DNA from: an uncultured Rhizobiaceae group bacterium | GTDB lineage: Bacteria > Pseudomonadota > Alphaproteobacteria > Rhizobiales > Rhizobiaceae | Assembly: GCA_937958815.1 (NCBI GenBank) | Contig: CALGMR010000008.1 | Span: 1 to 64,000 of the forward strand | Reading direction: 5' to 3' | Length of the DNA stretch: 64,000 bases | Shown: piece after piece, positions 36,333-45,912 of the stretch | How positions within the stretch are numbered: position 1 is the stretch's first letter | How the letters are laid out: each line of letters begins with the position of its first letter | Position numbers and translations under genes: made by a program | The notes under the pieces: model-generated | The model's input: only the letters and a program-made list of their open reading frames with translations | What the model was told of the DNA's origin: nothing | The model's database searches: none

Positions 36333-36507
36333 TGTTCACCATCTCCAAAATTGTTGTTGCGTTGAATGAGCGCCGCAAATTGCGCAAAGGCCGCGCATTT
36401 TATGGCACTTTTCGATTTGCCATAAACGCAAAACGCTTGAGATGCCGCATGGCATTGCTCCAGTGTTTGTCCTATATGAACATCGAAGAGTTTGAAGGGA
36501 TGCACCC

Positions 36508-37296
36508 ATGAGCAGCGTCAGCAACAACAGCCGCACCACACAAGCCGAGCAAATGAGCACCGCTTATGGCTTTGAACAGGTGGCCGAAGGCCAAAAGCAA
36601 AGCAAGGTGAACGATGTGTTTCATTCCGTTGCACGCCGTTATGACCTGATGAACGACTTTATGTCATTGGGAGTTCACCGCCTTTGGAAAGATGCGATGG
36701 TGACAAAAGCCGCACCTTCGAAAAAACAACCGTGGGCTTCTTTAGATGTGGCAGGCGGAACGGGCGACATCGCTTTTCGATTGGTTGAAGCGTCAAACAA
36801 AAACGCCCATGTGACCGTGCTGGATATCAATGGCTCCATGTTGGAAGTGGGGCGCGACCGCGCTTTGAAAAAAGGTTTAGGCGACAATGTGGATTTCATT
36901 GAAGCCAATGCAGAAGAGCTGCCCTTTCAAGACAATATGTTTGACGTTTACACAGTCGCTTTTGGCATTCGCAATGTGCCGCGCATGGACCACGCGTTGG
37001 CTGAGGCACATCGCGTTTTGAAACCGGGTGGCCAGTTTTTGTGCCTTGAATTTTCGGAGGTCGATGTGCCGATGCTCGACAAGTTTTACGACCTTTGGTC
37101 TTTCAACGCGATCCCACCAATTGGCAAGGCTGTGACAGGTGATGCGGAAAGCTATCAATATCTGGTGGAGAGCATTCGCAAGTTTCCCAATCAAGACAGT
37201 TTTGCAAACCTTGTTCGCGATGCAGGTTTTTCCCGTGTGGACTACCGCAACATGACAGGCGGCATTGCTGCCCTTCACTCAGGTTGGAAAATCTAG
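36508..37296 (+). CDS. ubiE: Ubiquinone/menaquinone biosynthesis C-methyltransferase
   Basis: UbiE methylates the benzoquinol ring in ubiquinone synthesis. [20 protein letters not shown] and RLWKDAMV are family signatures, [14 protein letters not shown] is SAM motif I, and [20 protein letters not shown] and [15 protein letters not shown] follow. Its 262 residues are normal. It starts a ubiE-ubiB-coaBC operon with short gaps. The N-terminal 20 residues are poorly conserved, and a second in-frame ATG at codon 16 is possible. Confidence 0.96.
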   Translation: MSSVSNNSRTTQAEQMSTAYGFEQVAEGQKQSKVNDVFHSVARRYDLMNDFMSLGVHRLWKDAMVTKAAPSKKQPWASLDVAGGTGDIAFRLVEASNKNAHVTVLDINGSMLEVGRDRALKKGLGDNVDFIEANAEELPFQDNMFDVYTVAFGIRNVPRMDHALAEAHRVLKPGGQFLCLEFSEVDVPMLDKFYDLWSFNAIPPIGKAVTGDAESYQYLVESIRKFPNQDSFANLVRDAGFSRVDYRNMTGGIAALHSGWKI

Positions 37297-37303
37297 ACTG
37301 ATC

Positions 37304-38881
37304 ATGAAAACTATTCGCGCCTATTTTTCGCTTCTTAAAGCGATTTACGTTCTCATGCGTGAGGGCGTGATTACGGCTTTGCCAGAGGAAAATGCTCCGC
37401 CACCCATGGTGTTTGCGAAAAGCGTTGCGCGTTTGATAGAACGCCGCCGCGCCAAAACAACGACACAATCAAAAAAGCTGGCAGCCGCATTAAACCGACT
37501 CGGACCGAGCTGGGTGAAGCTTGGGCAGTTCCTCGCCACGCGACCCGATCTTGTGGGCGATTCAATCGCAGCCGACCTGGAATTGCTGCAAGATCGCATG
37601 GACGCGTTTCCAACGGAAGATGCGCGCAAGATGATTGCGGCGACTTTGGGCCAGACCGTAAATCAACTCTTCATCGAATTTGGCGACCCCATAGCCGCCG
37701 CTTCCATTGCTCAAGTTCACAAGGCCAAAGTGCAAGACGCCGACGGCTCCGTACGCGATGTGGCTGTGAAAGTGATCCGACCCGGAGTGCGCGAGCGTTT
37801 CGCTTGGGATTTAGAGACATTTTACACTGCGGCCAGCACATTAAACTTTCTGTTCCCGCCCTTGCGTCGTCTTCAACTTGTGCCTTCTGTCCACATGCTT
37901 GCGCAATCTGCCAAGTTGGAGATGGAACTCCGCATGGAAGCGGCAGGCCTTTCAGAAATGGGTGACAATTCTGCCCACGACGAAGGCTTTCGTGTGCCGC
38001 ACGTGGATTGGCCACGTTCGGGCAGGGATTGTTTGACCATGGAATGGGTCGACGGGATCAAGATGAACAATATGGAAGCGCTGCGTGCTTCTGGTCATGA
38101 TCTTAAGGCTGTCGCCAACACGCTGAACCAAACATTTTTGCGCCATGCATTGCGTGATGGTTTTTTCCACGCGGACATGCACCCCGGCAATTTGTTTTTG
38201 TCACCCAATGGCGACATCGTCGCGGTTGATCTTGGGATTGCGGGGCGCTTGATCAAAGCAGAGAGACGCTTTCTGGGCGAAATTCTTTACGGATTCATCA
38301 ATCGTGATTACCGCCGCATTGCGGAAGTTCACATTGAAGCGGGTTATGTGCCGGCAGACAAAGATGTGGAGAGTTTTGCACAAGCGCTGCGTGCTGTGGG
38401 TGAACCCATTTATGGCAAAGCTGCCGAAGAAATTTCTATCGGCAGTCTTTTGACTCTACTTTTCGACATTACAGAATTGTTCGACATGAAAACACAACCG
38501 CAATTGTTGCTGCTGCAAAAAACAATGGTCGTGGTTGAAGGCGTGGCACGCAAACTCGATCCGCAATTTAATATGTGGGAATCCGGTGGCCCTGTGGTCA
38601 CACCTTATGTCACGCGATTGATCGGCCCGTTGGGCAAACTTGATGAAGCCAAAGACGGTCTTCAGGCTATGAGCAAACTCGTACAACTTGCACCCGATAT
38701 GGCAAAGCGTGCTGAACTGCTGAGCCATGAAATCGATGTGATGGCCAAAGAAGGTGTACGCCTCGACAAACCAACCATTGAAGCCATTGGCAAGGCCGAA
38801 GCGCGACACTCGCGATCTGGACGTATTGCGCTTTGGGTCATTGCAGCTGCTGCTGTTTATGCGGCGTGGACAGTTTCTTAG
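37304..38881 (+). CDS. ubiB: Ubiquinone biosynthesis protein UbiB (ADCK-like kinase/ATPase)
   Basis: It is a membrane-attached atypical protein-kinase-like ATPase needed for coenzyme Q synthesis. GPSWVKLGQFLATRPDL is the KxGQ region, AAASIAQVHKAKV the A-rich loop, VKVIRPGVRERF the Lys, DGFFHADMHPGNLFL and VDLGIAGRL the catalytic and metal loops. C-terminal hydrophobic residues (IALWVIAAAAVYAAW) form the anchor. The start is ATG 37304, 7 bp after ubiE; the track start inside ubiE is not favoured. Confidence 0.96.
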   Translation: MKTIRAYFSLLKAIYVLMREGVITALPEENAPPPMVFAKSVARLIERRRAKTTTQSKKLAAALNRLGPSWVKLGQFLATRPDLVGDSIAADLELLQDRMDAFPTEDARKMIAATLGQTVNQLFIEFGDPIAAASIAQVHKAKVQDADGSVRDVAVKVIRPGVRERFAWDLETFYTAASTLNFLFPPLRRLQLVPSVHMLAQSAKLEMELRMEAAGLSEMGDNSAHDEGFRVPHVDWPRSGRDCLTMEWVDGIKMNNMEALRASGHDLKAVANTLNQTFLRHALRDGFFHADMHPGNLFLSPNGDIVAVDLGIAGRLIKAERRFLGEILYGFINRDYRRIAEVHIEAGYVPADKDVESFAQALRAVGEPIYGKAAEEISIGSLLTLLFDITELFDMKTQPQLLLLQKTMVVVEGVARKLDPQFNMWESGGPVVTPYVTRLIGPLGKLDEAKDGLQAMSKLVQLAPDMAKRAELLSHEIDVMAKEGVRLDKPTIEAIGKAEARHSRSGRIALWVIAAAAVYAAWTVS

Positions 38882-38903
38882 TTCAAATGGTAGGTTTCAC
38901 CTC

Positions 38904-40136
38904 ATGAGCATTGAACAAACACTTCACCAAAAAAACCTGCTGTTGATTATCAGCGGGGGCATTGCCGCATACAAGTCGCTCGACCTGATCCGTCGCCTGC
39001 GCGAACGCGGCGCATCTGTTCGCTGTGTGATGACCGATGCCGCACAAGAGTTTGTCACACCCATGACAGTCGGCGCTTTAACTGGTGATACCGTTTTCAC
39101 CAATATTTGGGATCGTGATGCTGAACAGGATATTGGCCACATTCGCTTGGCGCGAGAAGCTGATCTAATTATCGTGGCGCCTGCAACCGCTGACCTGATG
39201 GCTAAAATGGCAAACGGTCTCGGCAATGATTTGGCATCGACCGTGTTGCTTGCCGCTGACAGCCCTGTTCTCGTCGCGCCTGCTATGAACCCTGCTATGT
39301 GGAACAATCCGGCAACCCAACGCAATCTGGAAACACTTGAGCAAGATGGTGTTTCCTTTGTTGGGCCCAATGAAGGCGAAATGGCAGAAAGTGGCGAAGC
39401 AGGCTTGGGCCGTATGTCTGAACCTATGGAAATCGTCAGTGCAGTGGAAAATCTGCTGGACGATCGTCCACGCCCACTGGCTGGCAAAACAGCCGTCGTA
39501 ACGTCCGGCCCAACGCGGGAAGATATTGATCCTGTTCGCTACATTTCAAATCATTCTTCTGGCAAACAAGGTCATGCCATTGCTGAAGAACTGGCGCGCG
39601 CGGGGGCCGAGGTTATTTTGGTGTCTGGCCCTGTTTCCATACCCGATCCGCAGAATGTCACTGTGGTCAACGTAACGTCTGCTTTGGACATGCAGGATGC
39701 GGTTGAAAAATCATTGCCTGCCGACATTGCAGTATTTGTTGCAGCTGTCGCGGATTGGCGCATCGACAATCAAGCTGACGAGAAGATCAAGAAAGACGGC
39801 AGCGGCAATATCCCTGCGCTTTCTATGATCGAGAACCCTGATATCCTCAAAGGTGTTGGGACACGCAAGAAAGATCGTCCTGCTTTGGTGATTGGTTTTG
39901 CTGCCGAAACTGAAAAGCTTACAGAACACGCGCGTACCAAACTGGCGAAAAAGGGTGCCGACTGGATTGTTGCCAATGATGTCTCACCTGAAAACAATGT
40001 GTTTGGTGGAGATGAGAATTCAATCGTGTTGGTCAGCGCGTCAGGTGACGAAACATGGCCTAAAAGCTCAAAACAGGACGTGGCTGAACGGCTGGTGGAG
40101 AAAATTGCCGAACGATTTGAAGTCGTGAGCATTTAA
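38904..40136 (+). CDS. coaBC: Bifunctional phosphopantothenoylcysteine decarboxylase/synthetase
   Basis: CoaBC makes 4'-phosphopantetheine for coenzyme A. The flavin-binding decarboxylase half has LLIISGGIAAYKSLDL, VAPATADLMAKMANG and APAMNPAMWNNPA. The synthetase half has VTSGPTREDIDPVRYISN and HSSGKQGHAIAEE, then GADWIVANDV. At 410 residues from ATG 38904 it has full length; the track start at 38754 is inside ubiB. It is the last gene of the ubi operon; dut, often next in alphaproteobacteria, is not here. Confidence 0.95.
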   Translation: MSIEQTLHQKNLLLIISGGIAAYKSLDLIRRLRERGASVRCVMTDAAQEFVTPMTVGALTGDTVFTNIWDRDAEQDIGHIRLAREADLIIVAPATADLMAKMANGLGNDLASTVLLAADSPVLVAPAMNPAMWNNPATQRNLETLEQDGVSFVGPNEGEMAESGEAGLGRMSEPMEIVSAVENLLDDRPRPLAGKTAVVTSGPTREDIDPVRYISNHSSGKQGHAIAEELARAGAEVILVSGPVSIPDPQNVTVVNVTSALDMQDAVEKSLPADIAVFVAAVADWRIDNQADEKIKKDGSGNIPALSMIENPDILKGVGTRKKDRPALVIGFAAETEKLTEHARTKLAKKGADWIVANDVSPENNVFGGDENSIVLVSASGDETWPKSSKQDVAERLVEKIAERFEVVSI

Positions 40137-40153
40137 CTGCTGCCTCACAGCAG
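40137..40153. terminator. Weak hairpin between convergent coaBC and aminotransferase genes
   Basis: CTGCTG and CAGCAG pair around CCTCA directly after the coaBC stop and before the convergent stop. It lacks a clear T-run, so terminator activity is uncertain. Confidence 0.3.
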
Positions 40154-40155
40154 AT

Positions 40156-41310
40156 TTACAAGCTGAAGCCTTTCAGACGACTTTCCAACAGGCCAATCGT
40201 TTCCACATCTACATTTGCAAATGCAATGCGCAGATAGTTGTCCTGATTTTTTCCGAAGAACGATCCCGGTAGACAAGTAACACCTGCTTGCTCTGCCATA
40301 GCCTTTGCAACCTCTATGGACGCGTGTTTTTCAAACGGGTGTTTCACAAATGCGAAATAGGCACCCATGGAACTTATGTGCCAACCATCCAGTTTTGAAA
40401 ACGCCTGCCGCATAGCTTGAGCGCGGGATTGAATTTCAATTCGATTGGCTTCACGCCAATCTGCCAGTGGCACAATTGCCTTTGCCACAGCGCTTTGCGC
40501 TGCACGTGGCGCGCAGATTTGCAGATTGTCCATGACCTTAAAAACGGCGTTAATGACACTTTCGCCAGCCACTACGGCACCAAGTCTGTGACCAGGGATG
40601 CAATAGCTCTTGGAAAACGAATAGAGTTGAATGAGCCTCTCTTCCCAATCCACATTGTCAAATAGCGCATGTCGTTCTTCTTCGGCCATAAAATCGCGAT
40701 AGGTCTCATCCAATATCAGCCAAACACCTGCATCGCGGCACGCCTGATAAATTTCCTGCAGAAGCGATTTTGGATAAATGCTGCCGGTTGGATTATTGGG
40801 CGAAACGATCGCAAATGCCCTCACGCCTCTTAGTGCCACTCGAATGTTTTCAATATCTGGCAGAAAGCCATTGTCAGGATTGCACTCAATAAAAGCGGAT
40901 TTTATGCCGAGCATCGCAAGGGATGCTTCGTGGTTGAAATAACAGGGATTGGTCATCAAAACCGTATCACCTGCCCCCGCAACAGCCATTGCAGCAACTA
41001 TAAAAGCCTGATTGCAACCAGACGTGATGTGCGTCTGATCAGGTGTGATCTTCGAATTGTAGATTTCTGAAACATGCGCCGCATACGTTCTGCGCAGTTT
41101 CGCTTCACCTTGTGTAGGTCCATAGCCAGTAAAATCAGGCGATGCAGCTGCCTCGCCCAACCATACCAACATTTCTGGCGGCGGCGGATAACCGGGGGCC
41201 GCTTGCGATAAATCGATCAAAGGGCCCAACGCGCCCTGATACGCCCGTCCCCAAGCCTGAGCCATAGGAATGACAGGCGCGTCCAATTCATCGACAAACG
41301 AATTCAACAT
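40156..41310 (-). CDS. Class I/II PLP-dependent aminotransferase
   Basis: A fold-type I aminotransferase. GYGPTQGEAKLRRTYAAH, SGCNQAFIVAAMAV, VSPNNPTGSIYP, LILDETYRDF and the PLP lysine motif LYSFSKSYCIPGHRLG are all present, with RIAFANVDVE holding the carboxylate-binding Arg. Substrate specificity cannot be read from these motifs. It follows gpmA by 25 bp on the minus strand and is the last gene of the glk-to-aminotransferase run, which gives no clear metabolic hint. Confidence 0.87.
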   Translation of the reverse strand: MLNSFVDELDAPVIPMAQAWGRAYQGALGPLIDLSQAAPGYPPPPEMLVWLGEAAASPDFTGYGPTQGEAKLRRTYAAHVSEIYNSKITPDQTHITSGCNQAFIVAAMAVAGAGDTVLMTNPCYFNHEASLAMLGIKSAFIECNPDNGFLPDIENIRVALRGVRAFAIVSPNNPTGSIYPKSLLQEIYQACRDAGVWLILDETYRDFMAEEERHALFDNVDWEERLIQLYSFSKSYCIPGHRLGAVVAGESVINAVFKVMDNLQICAPRAAQSAVAKAIVPLADWREANRIEIQSRAQAMRQAFSKLDGWHISSMGAYFAFVKHPFEKHASIEVAKAMAEQAGVTCLPGSFFGKNQDNYLRIAFANVDVETIGLLESRLKGFSL

Positions 41311-41335
41311 TGGGCTTGGCTTCTATATTGGGGAG

Positions 41336-41977
41336 CTAGTGCGCGCCGCTCATATCGCCAAGAATTTCCTTGGACGCAACCGTGCTGTCCGCATTCAATT
41401 TGTAGATCATGGGAATGCCTGTCCCCAAGTTCAGTTTGAGAATGCTTTCGGTTGTCATGCCATCCAAGATCATCACAAGTGATCGCAGAGAATTTCCATG
41501 GGCTGCCACCAGAACGGTTTCACCTCGCAAGACGCGCGGCAGAATATCCGTCATGTAATAGGGCCAGACACGTGCGCCCGTGTCTTTCAAGCTTTCCCCT
41601 TCATCACCTGGAGGCGGGGTGTCATAGCTGCGACGCCAAATGTGAACCTGCTCGTCACCCCATTTTTTACGAGCATCGTCTTTATTCAAACCAGCAAGGT
41701 CGCCATAATTGCGTTCGTTCAAAGCTTGATCGTGAATGGTTTCCAAATCGCTCTGGCCAACACCATCGAGAATGTGTTGGCAGGTTTTTTCAGCGCGCTG
41801 CAAAACTGATGTAAAGGCAATGTCGAACTTCATGTTCATCTCACCCAGCGTCTTGCCAGCTTCAATTGCTTCAGCAACACCTTGTTCTGTGAGGTCAGGA
41901 TCCTTCCAACCGGTGAAGAGGTTTTTCTTATTCCATTCACTTTGACCGTGACGGACGAGAACGAGAGTTCCTGACAT
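41336..41977 (-). CDS. gpmA: 2,3-bisphosphoglycerate-dependent phosphoglycerate mutase
   Basis: It interconverts 2- and 3-phosphoglycerate in glycolysis. [12 protein letters not shown] has the phosphorylated His10, [14 protein letters not shown] and [15 protein letters not shown] follow, and [14 protein letters not shown] has the second catalytic His. At 213 residues it is the short alphaproteobacterial type, lacking part of the enterobacterial sequence. It lies 12 bp after dapB and is probably cotranscribed. Confidence 0.95.
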   Translation of the reverse strand: MSGTLVLVRHGQSEWNKKNLFTGWKDPDLTEQGVAEAIEAGKTLGEMNMKFDIAFTSVLQRAEKTCQHILDGVGQSDLETIHDQALNERNYGDLAGLNKDDARKKWGDEQVHIWRRSYDTPPPGDEGESLKDTGARVWPYYMTDILPRVLRGETVLVAAHGNSLRSLVMILDGMTTESILKLNLGTGIPMIYKLNADSTVASKEILGDMSGAH

Positions 41978-41989
41978 AATTTTCTACCT

Positions 41990-42811
41990 TTATGTGTCTT
42001 TTGAAATTCCAAGCACGTCGAGCATGTCGTAACGGCCTGGCTTTTTGTCATATGCCCAAAGTGCTGCTTTCACAGCTCCACGGGCGAAGAGAAGTCTGTC
42101 GGTGGCGCGGTGTGCAATTTCGATGGTTTCGCCTTCGCCAGCAAAGACCACCGAATGTTCGCCGATAACTGAACCACCGCGCAGAGTAGCAAACCCAATT
42201 GTGCCTTCTTCGCGCGCACCAGTAATACCATCACGTACTTTGACCGCTTTTTCTTTCAATGAAATATCTCTGCCTTCGGCAGCGGCTTCTCCCAACAGTA
42301 ATGCAGTGCCTGAAGGTGCATCGACTTTGTGTTTGTGGTGCATTTCCAAAACTTCAATGTCAAAGTCACCCGAGGCCAAAGCCTGTGCCGCCTGTTTGAC
42401 CAATACCGCCAAAAGATTGACCCCAAGGCTCATATTGCCCGATTTCACAACGCGGGCATGACGACCGGCAGCGAGAAATTTTTCTTCGTCTTCATCTGTG
42501 CAACCAGTTGTGCCAATCACATGGACAATGCGCGCTTGCGCGGCCAGAGTGGAAAACTCTACGCTTGCAGCAGGCACTGTGAAATCAAGAACGCCATCAG
42601 CTGCCGCAAAAGCGGTAAGTGGATCATTTGAGATCGGCACACCATTGGCACCAAGGCCTGCCAACTCACCACTGTCTTTGCCAAGGAATTCAGAGCCTTC
42701 ACGTTCAACAGCGCCGCTTAAAACCACGCCTGGTGTTTCTGCAACTGCGCGAATGAGGGTTTGGCCCATGCGGCCCGCCGCGCCTACAACAACAAGTTTC
42801 AAATCAGCCAT
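41990..42811 (-). CDS. dapB: 4-hydroxy-tetrahydrodipicolinate reductase
   Basis: It carries out the NAD(P)H-dependent reduction step of lysine and meso-diaminopimelate synthesis, so it supplies peptidoglycan. [15 protein letters not shown] is the nucleotide site, [12 protein letters not shown] the second Rossmann loop region, and [13 protein letters not shown] the family signature with catalytic His and Lys. Its 273 residues are normal. It sits between the ABC exporter and gpmA with gaps of 11-12 bp. Confidence 0.96.
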   Translation of the reverse strand: MADLKLVVVGAAGRMGQTLIRAVAETPGVVLSGAVEREGSEFLGKDSGELAGLGANGVPISNDPLTAFAAADGVLDFTVPAASVEFSTLAAQARIVHVIGTTGCTDEDEEKFLAAGRHARVVKSGNMSLGVNLLAVLVKQAAQALASGDFDIEVLEMHHKHKVDAPSGTALLLGEAAAEGRDISLKEKAVKVRDGITGAREEGTIGFATLRGGSVIGEHSVVFAGEGETIEIAHRATDRLLFARGAVKAALWAYDKKPGRYDMLDVLGISKDT

Positions 42812-42822
42812 GGCCTATCACT

Positions 42823-44631
42823 CTATTCAGAACCCACATTATGCAGCTTTGCATAGACGCCTTTGGTGCGTTTCAGCAACTGCTTATGCGTGCCTTCGTC
42901 TACGACTTTGCCACCGTCGACAACAACAATCTTGTCAGCACTCGAAATGGTCGAGAGACGGTGGGCGATCACCAATGTGGTTCTGCCCTTCATAAGACCT
43001 TCCAAAGCATTTTGAACCAAAGCTTCTGATTTGTTGTCGAGCGCAGATGTGGCTTCGTCCAACAACAAAATTGGTGCATCACGCACAATGGCACGTGCAA
43101 TCGACAAACGTTGGCGCTGACCGCCCGACAAATTTGTACCATTTTCGCCCAGCGCAGTGTCATATCCGTTTGGCAAAGCCGTGATGAAGTCATGGGCCTG
43201 TGCATTGATGGCAGCTTGTTCAATTTCAGCGTCGGTGGCGTCCGGGCGTGCATAACGCAAATTGTCGCGAATGCTGCCTTGGAACAGAATTGGATTCTGT
43301 GAGACGTAGGCCATGTGATTGCGCAACGCGAATGTATCCACATTGGTCAACGATGTTCCATCAATCAAAATCTCTCCGTTTTCAGGTTCATAAAACCTTT
43401 GTATCAAAGCAATGATTGTGGACTTGCCGCCGCCAGATGGCCCAACGAGTGCTGTGGTTTTACCTGCTTCGACCGTGAAGCTCATGTCGCTGATGACAGG
43501 CGGTGGTTTCAGAACACCCCGCCCCTTTTCGTCGGTGGCAATATTACCGTCGTAACTGAATGTGACGTTCTCAAATTTGATTTGGCCCGGGCCAACAAGC
43601 TTTTCGTTGCTGGACCCTTTCGCGCCGCCCGCAGGAGGAACATCTAGCACTTCGTAAATCATGCGTGCATTGACCATAGATCGTTCCAAAACCACGCGCA
43701 GGCGCGCCAGTTTTTTGGCTGGTTCATAAGCCAACAAGAGTGCCGTCATGAATGATGTAAGATCGCTGGGCTCATATCCGCTTTCGATCACGCGATAACC
43801 GCCATATGCAATGACAGCAGCGATTGCGAAACCGGCCAGAGTTTCCATCAACGGACTGGTGCGCGCTGTAATGCGAGCAATTTTATTAGATCGGCGCTCC
43901 GCTTCCACGGTCAATGCGTTCAGTTTTTCGCGCAACTGATCTTCCATCGTGAAGGCTTTCACCACAGCAATGCCGTGGGACGCTTCCTGCATTGATGTTG
44001 CGACTTGTGAATTGATTTGAACTTCTTCACGAGCGATTTTTTTCACCCGTCGCGCATAGCCAGCCAAAACAGCCAATGCCAATGGGCCAATAATGAAAAT
44101 TGCCAGTGACATATAAACATCGCGATAAAACATCACGCCAATCAACGCGATCAATGTGATGAGATCCCGCACATAACCCAACACCACATTGTTGAGCATA
44201 TCACGCACACCAAGAACGTTCTGATTCAACCTGCTGACCAGAGCAACAGAGTGTTGAGACGCAAAAAAACCAACGTCCAAATTCAGCAAATGATCAAACA
44301 ATCGACGCTGATAACGCGCCACCATATTGTTGCCGATGCGTTGCATAATGACGTTCTGGCGATAGGTCACAAACCCCTTCACAAGGAAAATGAGGATCAC
44401 AATACCTGAAAGCCAAATGGCTTGATCGAAGTTATTGCCATAGAAAACGTCTTTGACAATTGGGCCCATCAGCCATGCGCTGTACGCCGTGATCCCGGCG
44501 ATAATCAACAGACAGACAATCGCCTGAATATAGTCAGCCCGATATCGTTTAAAATTCTCTGATGCCATACGCTGGAAAACTCCGGCGTCATCAGGTGACT
44601 TCAAAAAGAATTTGGAAAATGAGGTGAACAT
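42823..44631 (-). CDS. MsbA-like ABC exporter, fused permease/ATPase
   Basis: Six N-terminal membrane helices (residues about 30-320) precede a complete ATPase. Walker A is GPSGGGKSTIIAL, the Q-loop is YVSQNPILFQGS, the signature is NLSGGQRQRLSIARAI, Walker B is ILLLDEATSALD and the switch is IAHRLST. The protein works as a homodimer. Lipid A or phospholipid flipping (MsbA-like) is plausible, but sequence alone does not separate it from drug exporters. Its intact motifs contrast with the degenerate ABC-like protein at 15151. It lies 11 bp upstream of dapB. Confidence 0.9.
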   Translation of the reverse strand: MFTSFSKFFLKSPDDAGVFQRMASENFKRYRADYIQAIVCLLIIAGITAYSAWLMGPIVKDVFYGNNFDQAIWLSGIVILIFLVKGFVTYRQNVIMQRIGNNMVARYQRRLFDHLLNLDVGFFASQHSVALVSRLNQNVLGVRDMLNNVVLGYVRDLITLIALIGVMFYRDVYMSLAIFIIGPLALAVLAGYARRVKKIAREEVQINSQVATSMQEASHGIAVVKAFTMEDQLREKLNALTVEAERRSNKIARITARTSPLMETLAGFAIAAVIAYGGYRVIESGYEPSDLTSFMTALLLAYEPAKKLARLRVVLERSMVNARMIYEVLDVPPAGGAKGSSNEKLVGPGQIKFENVTFSYDGNIATDEKGRGVLKPPPVISDMSFTVEAGKTTALVGPSGGGKSTIIALIQRFYEPENGEILIDGTSLTNVDTFALRNHMAYVSQNPILFQGSIRDNLRYARPDATDAEIEQAAINAQAHDFITALPNGYDTALGENGTNLSGGQRQRLSIARAIVRDAPILLLDEATSALDNKSEALVQNALEGLMKGRTTLVIAHRLSTISSADKIVVVDGGKVVDEGTHKQLLKRTKGVYAKLHNVGSE

Positions 44632-44744
44632 TCAGACCTGACAATGGCAGCACCTAGATTGGCGCCGGATGATGTGTTCGAATTATAGCGAAAGAATGAA
44701 ACGGTTTCTATCATCTGCTTGGGAAAATATGTTCCCGACACATA

Positions 44745-45767
44745 TTAGAGGCTTGTCCAACGCCGATGGTCCGTATCAACGGCAAATTCATCTGGCATTT
44801 GTGCATAGGCCTTCAAGCCAACCAAAGCTGGAAGCGGATGCTGAATCAACCAAGTGGGCATGGCATTCATATGTTCTTCGTGTGGGCCTTTGTCGTCAAA
44901 CGCGTCTCGAAAGCCACCATCGCCGAGAGTTTCTGCAGCATGTTTGGAAACGCCACCGGCCAGATAGACGCCTCCTTTTGCCAATGTTGTGATAGCAAGA
45001 TCTCCGGCCACACGACCCAAGCAAACCGAAAAAATAGACAATGTTTCTGTCGCTTGAGCATTGCTGCCAACGGCTTCAGTAATTTCTGCGGGAACGTTCA
45101 ATACAGGCTCGATACCATCTGCTTTACAAATTGCGGAATATAAATTCACAAGACCAGCACCGCATAAAATCTGTTCTGCAGAAACACGACCTGCAACGGT
45201 TTCCAAATGAGGCCAGATTTCAGCTTCCCTTTTCGTGCGGCTTCCAAGGTCTACATGACCACCCTCGCCAGCAACGGGTATCCATTTGCCACTGGCGCGA
45301 ACAAGGCTTGCAACGCCCAACCCAGTTCCCGGGCCCAAAACTGCTTTTGTTCGGCTGGATGTGGGAATGTCTTTTGGCCCGCCCAACCACTGGAGATCGG
45401 AAGATTCTAGAAAGGGCAGTGCCAAAGCCTGCGCTTCAAAATCATTCATCAAAATGAGTTCTTTGAACGGCCCGTTTTTGAGAAAATCATTGTGATCAAT
45501 TGACCAATCGCAATTGGTGAGATTGATGCCAACAGGTGTTATTGGGCCTGCAGCGGCCAAAATTGCTGTGCGAGGAACCAGAGTTGTGTTTTGCAATACA
45601 GAACTTGCAATCGCCTCTTCAACAGATTCAAATGCACTGGTTTTGACAGGATCAAAAGAAACAGCATCCGATTGTGCCGTTTCGATAATTTGAAATCGTG
45701 CATTGGTTCCACCAATATCCCCAATCAAAACCGGAAACTCATGAGATTGTAAGGAGAATTGTGCCAT
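44745..45767 (-). CDS. glk: Glucokinase
   Basis: An ATP-dependent hexokinase of the bacterial Glk family. FPVLIGDIGGTNARFQI is the phosphate-1 motif, LTNCDWSIDHNDF and LILMNDFEAQALALP carry sugar-binding and catalytic residues, LGPGTGLGVASLV is phosphate-2, and VPVAGEGGHVDLG-type residues close the sugar site. A downstream GGVYLAGGVSKHA is the adenosine loop. Its 340 residues are normal. It is upstream of the ABC exporter with a 113-bp gap, so it may have its own transcript. Confidence 0.94.
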   Translation of the reverse strand: MAQFSLQSHEFPVLIGDIGGTNARFQIIETAQSDAVSFDPVKTSAFESVEEAIASSVLQNTTLVPRTAILAAAGPITPVGINLTNCDWSIDHNDFLKNGPFKELILMNDFEAQALALPFLESSDLQWLGGPKDIPTSSRTKAVLGPGTGLGVASLVRASGKWIPVAGEGGHVDLGSRTKREAEIWPHLETVAGRVSAEQILCGAGLVNLYSAICKADGIEPVLNVPAEITEAVGSNAQATETLSIFSVCLGRVAGDLAITTLAKGGVYLAGGVSKHAAETLGDGGFRDAFDDKGPHEEHMNAMPTWLIQHPLPALVGLKAYAQMPDEFAVDTDHRRWTSL

Positions 45768-45912
45768 TGATGGAGAAAGAGCTGCGTTGTTCTAATGTGT
45801 CGTAACACTCTTCTCACACAGAGTGCACAATGTCAGCACCCGAATTTCATATGCACTACAAACTTGTACATTCTCAATCATGAGAGCTCAAAGAAAAGGG
45901 TTATGGACTGGC

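Noticed and set aside
38924-39487. 187-codon antisense ORF in coaBC
   Set aside because: Its Ser/Arg/Pro-rich translation is typical of a shadow frame.
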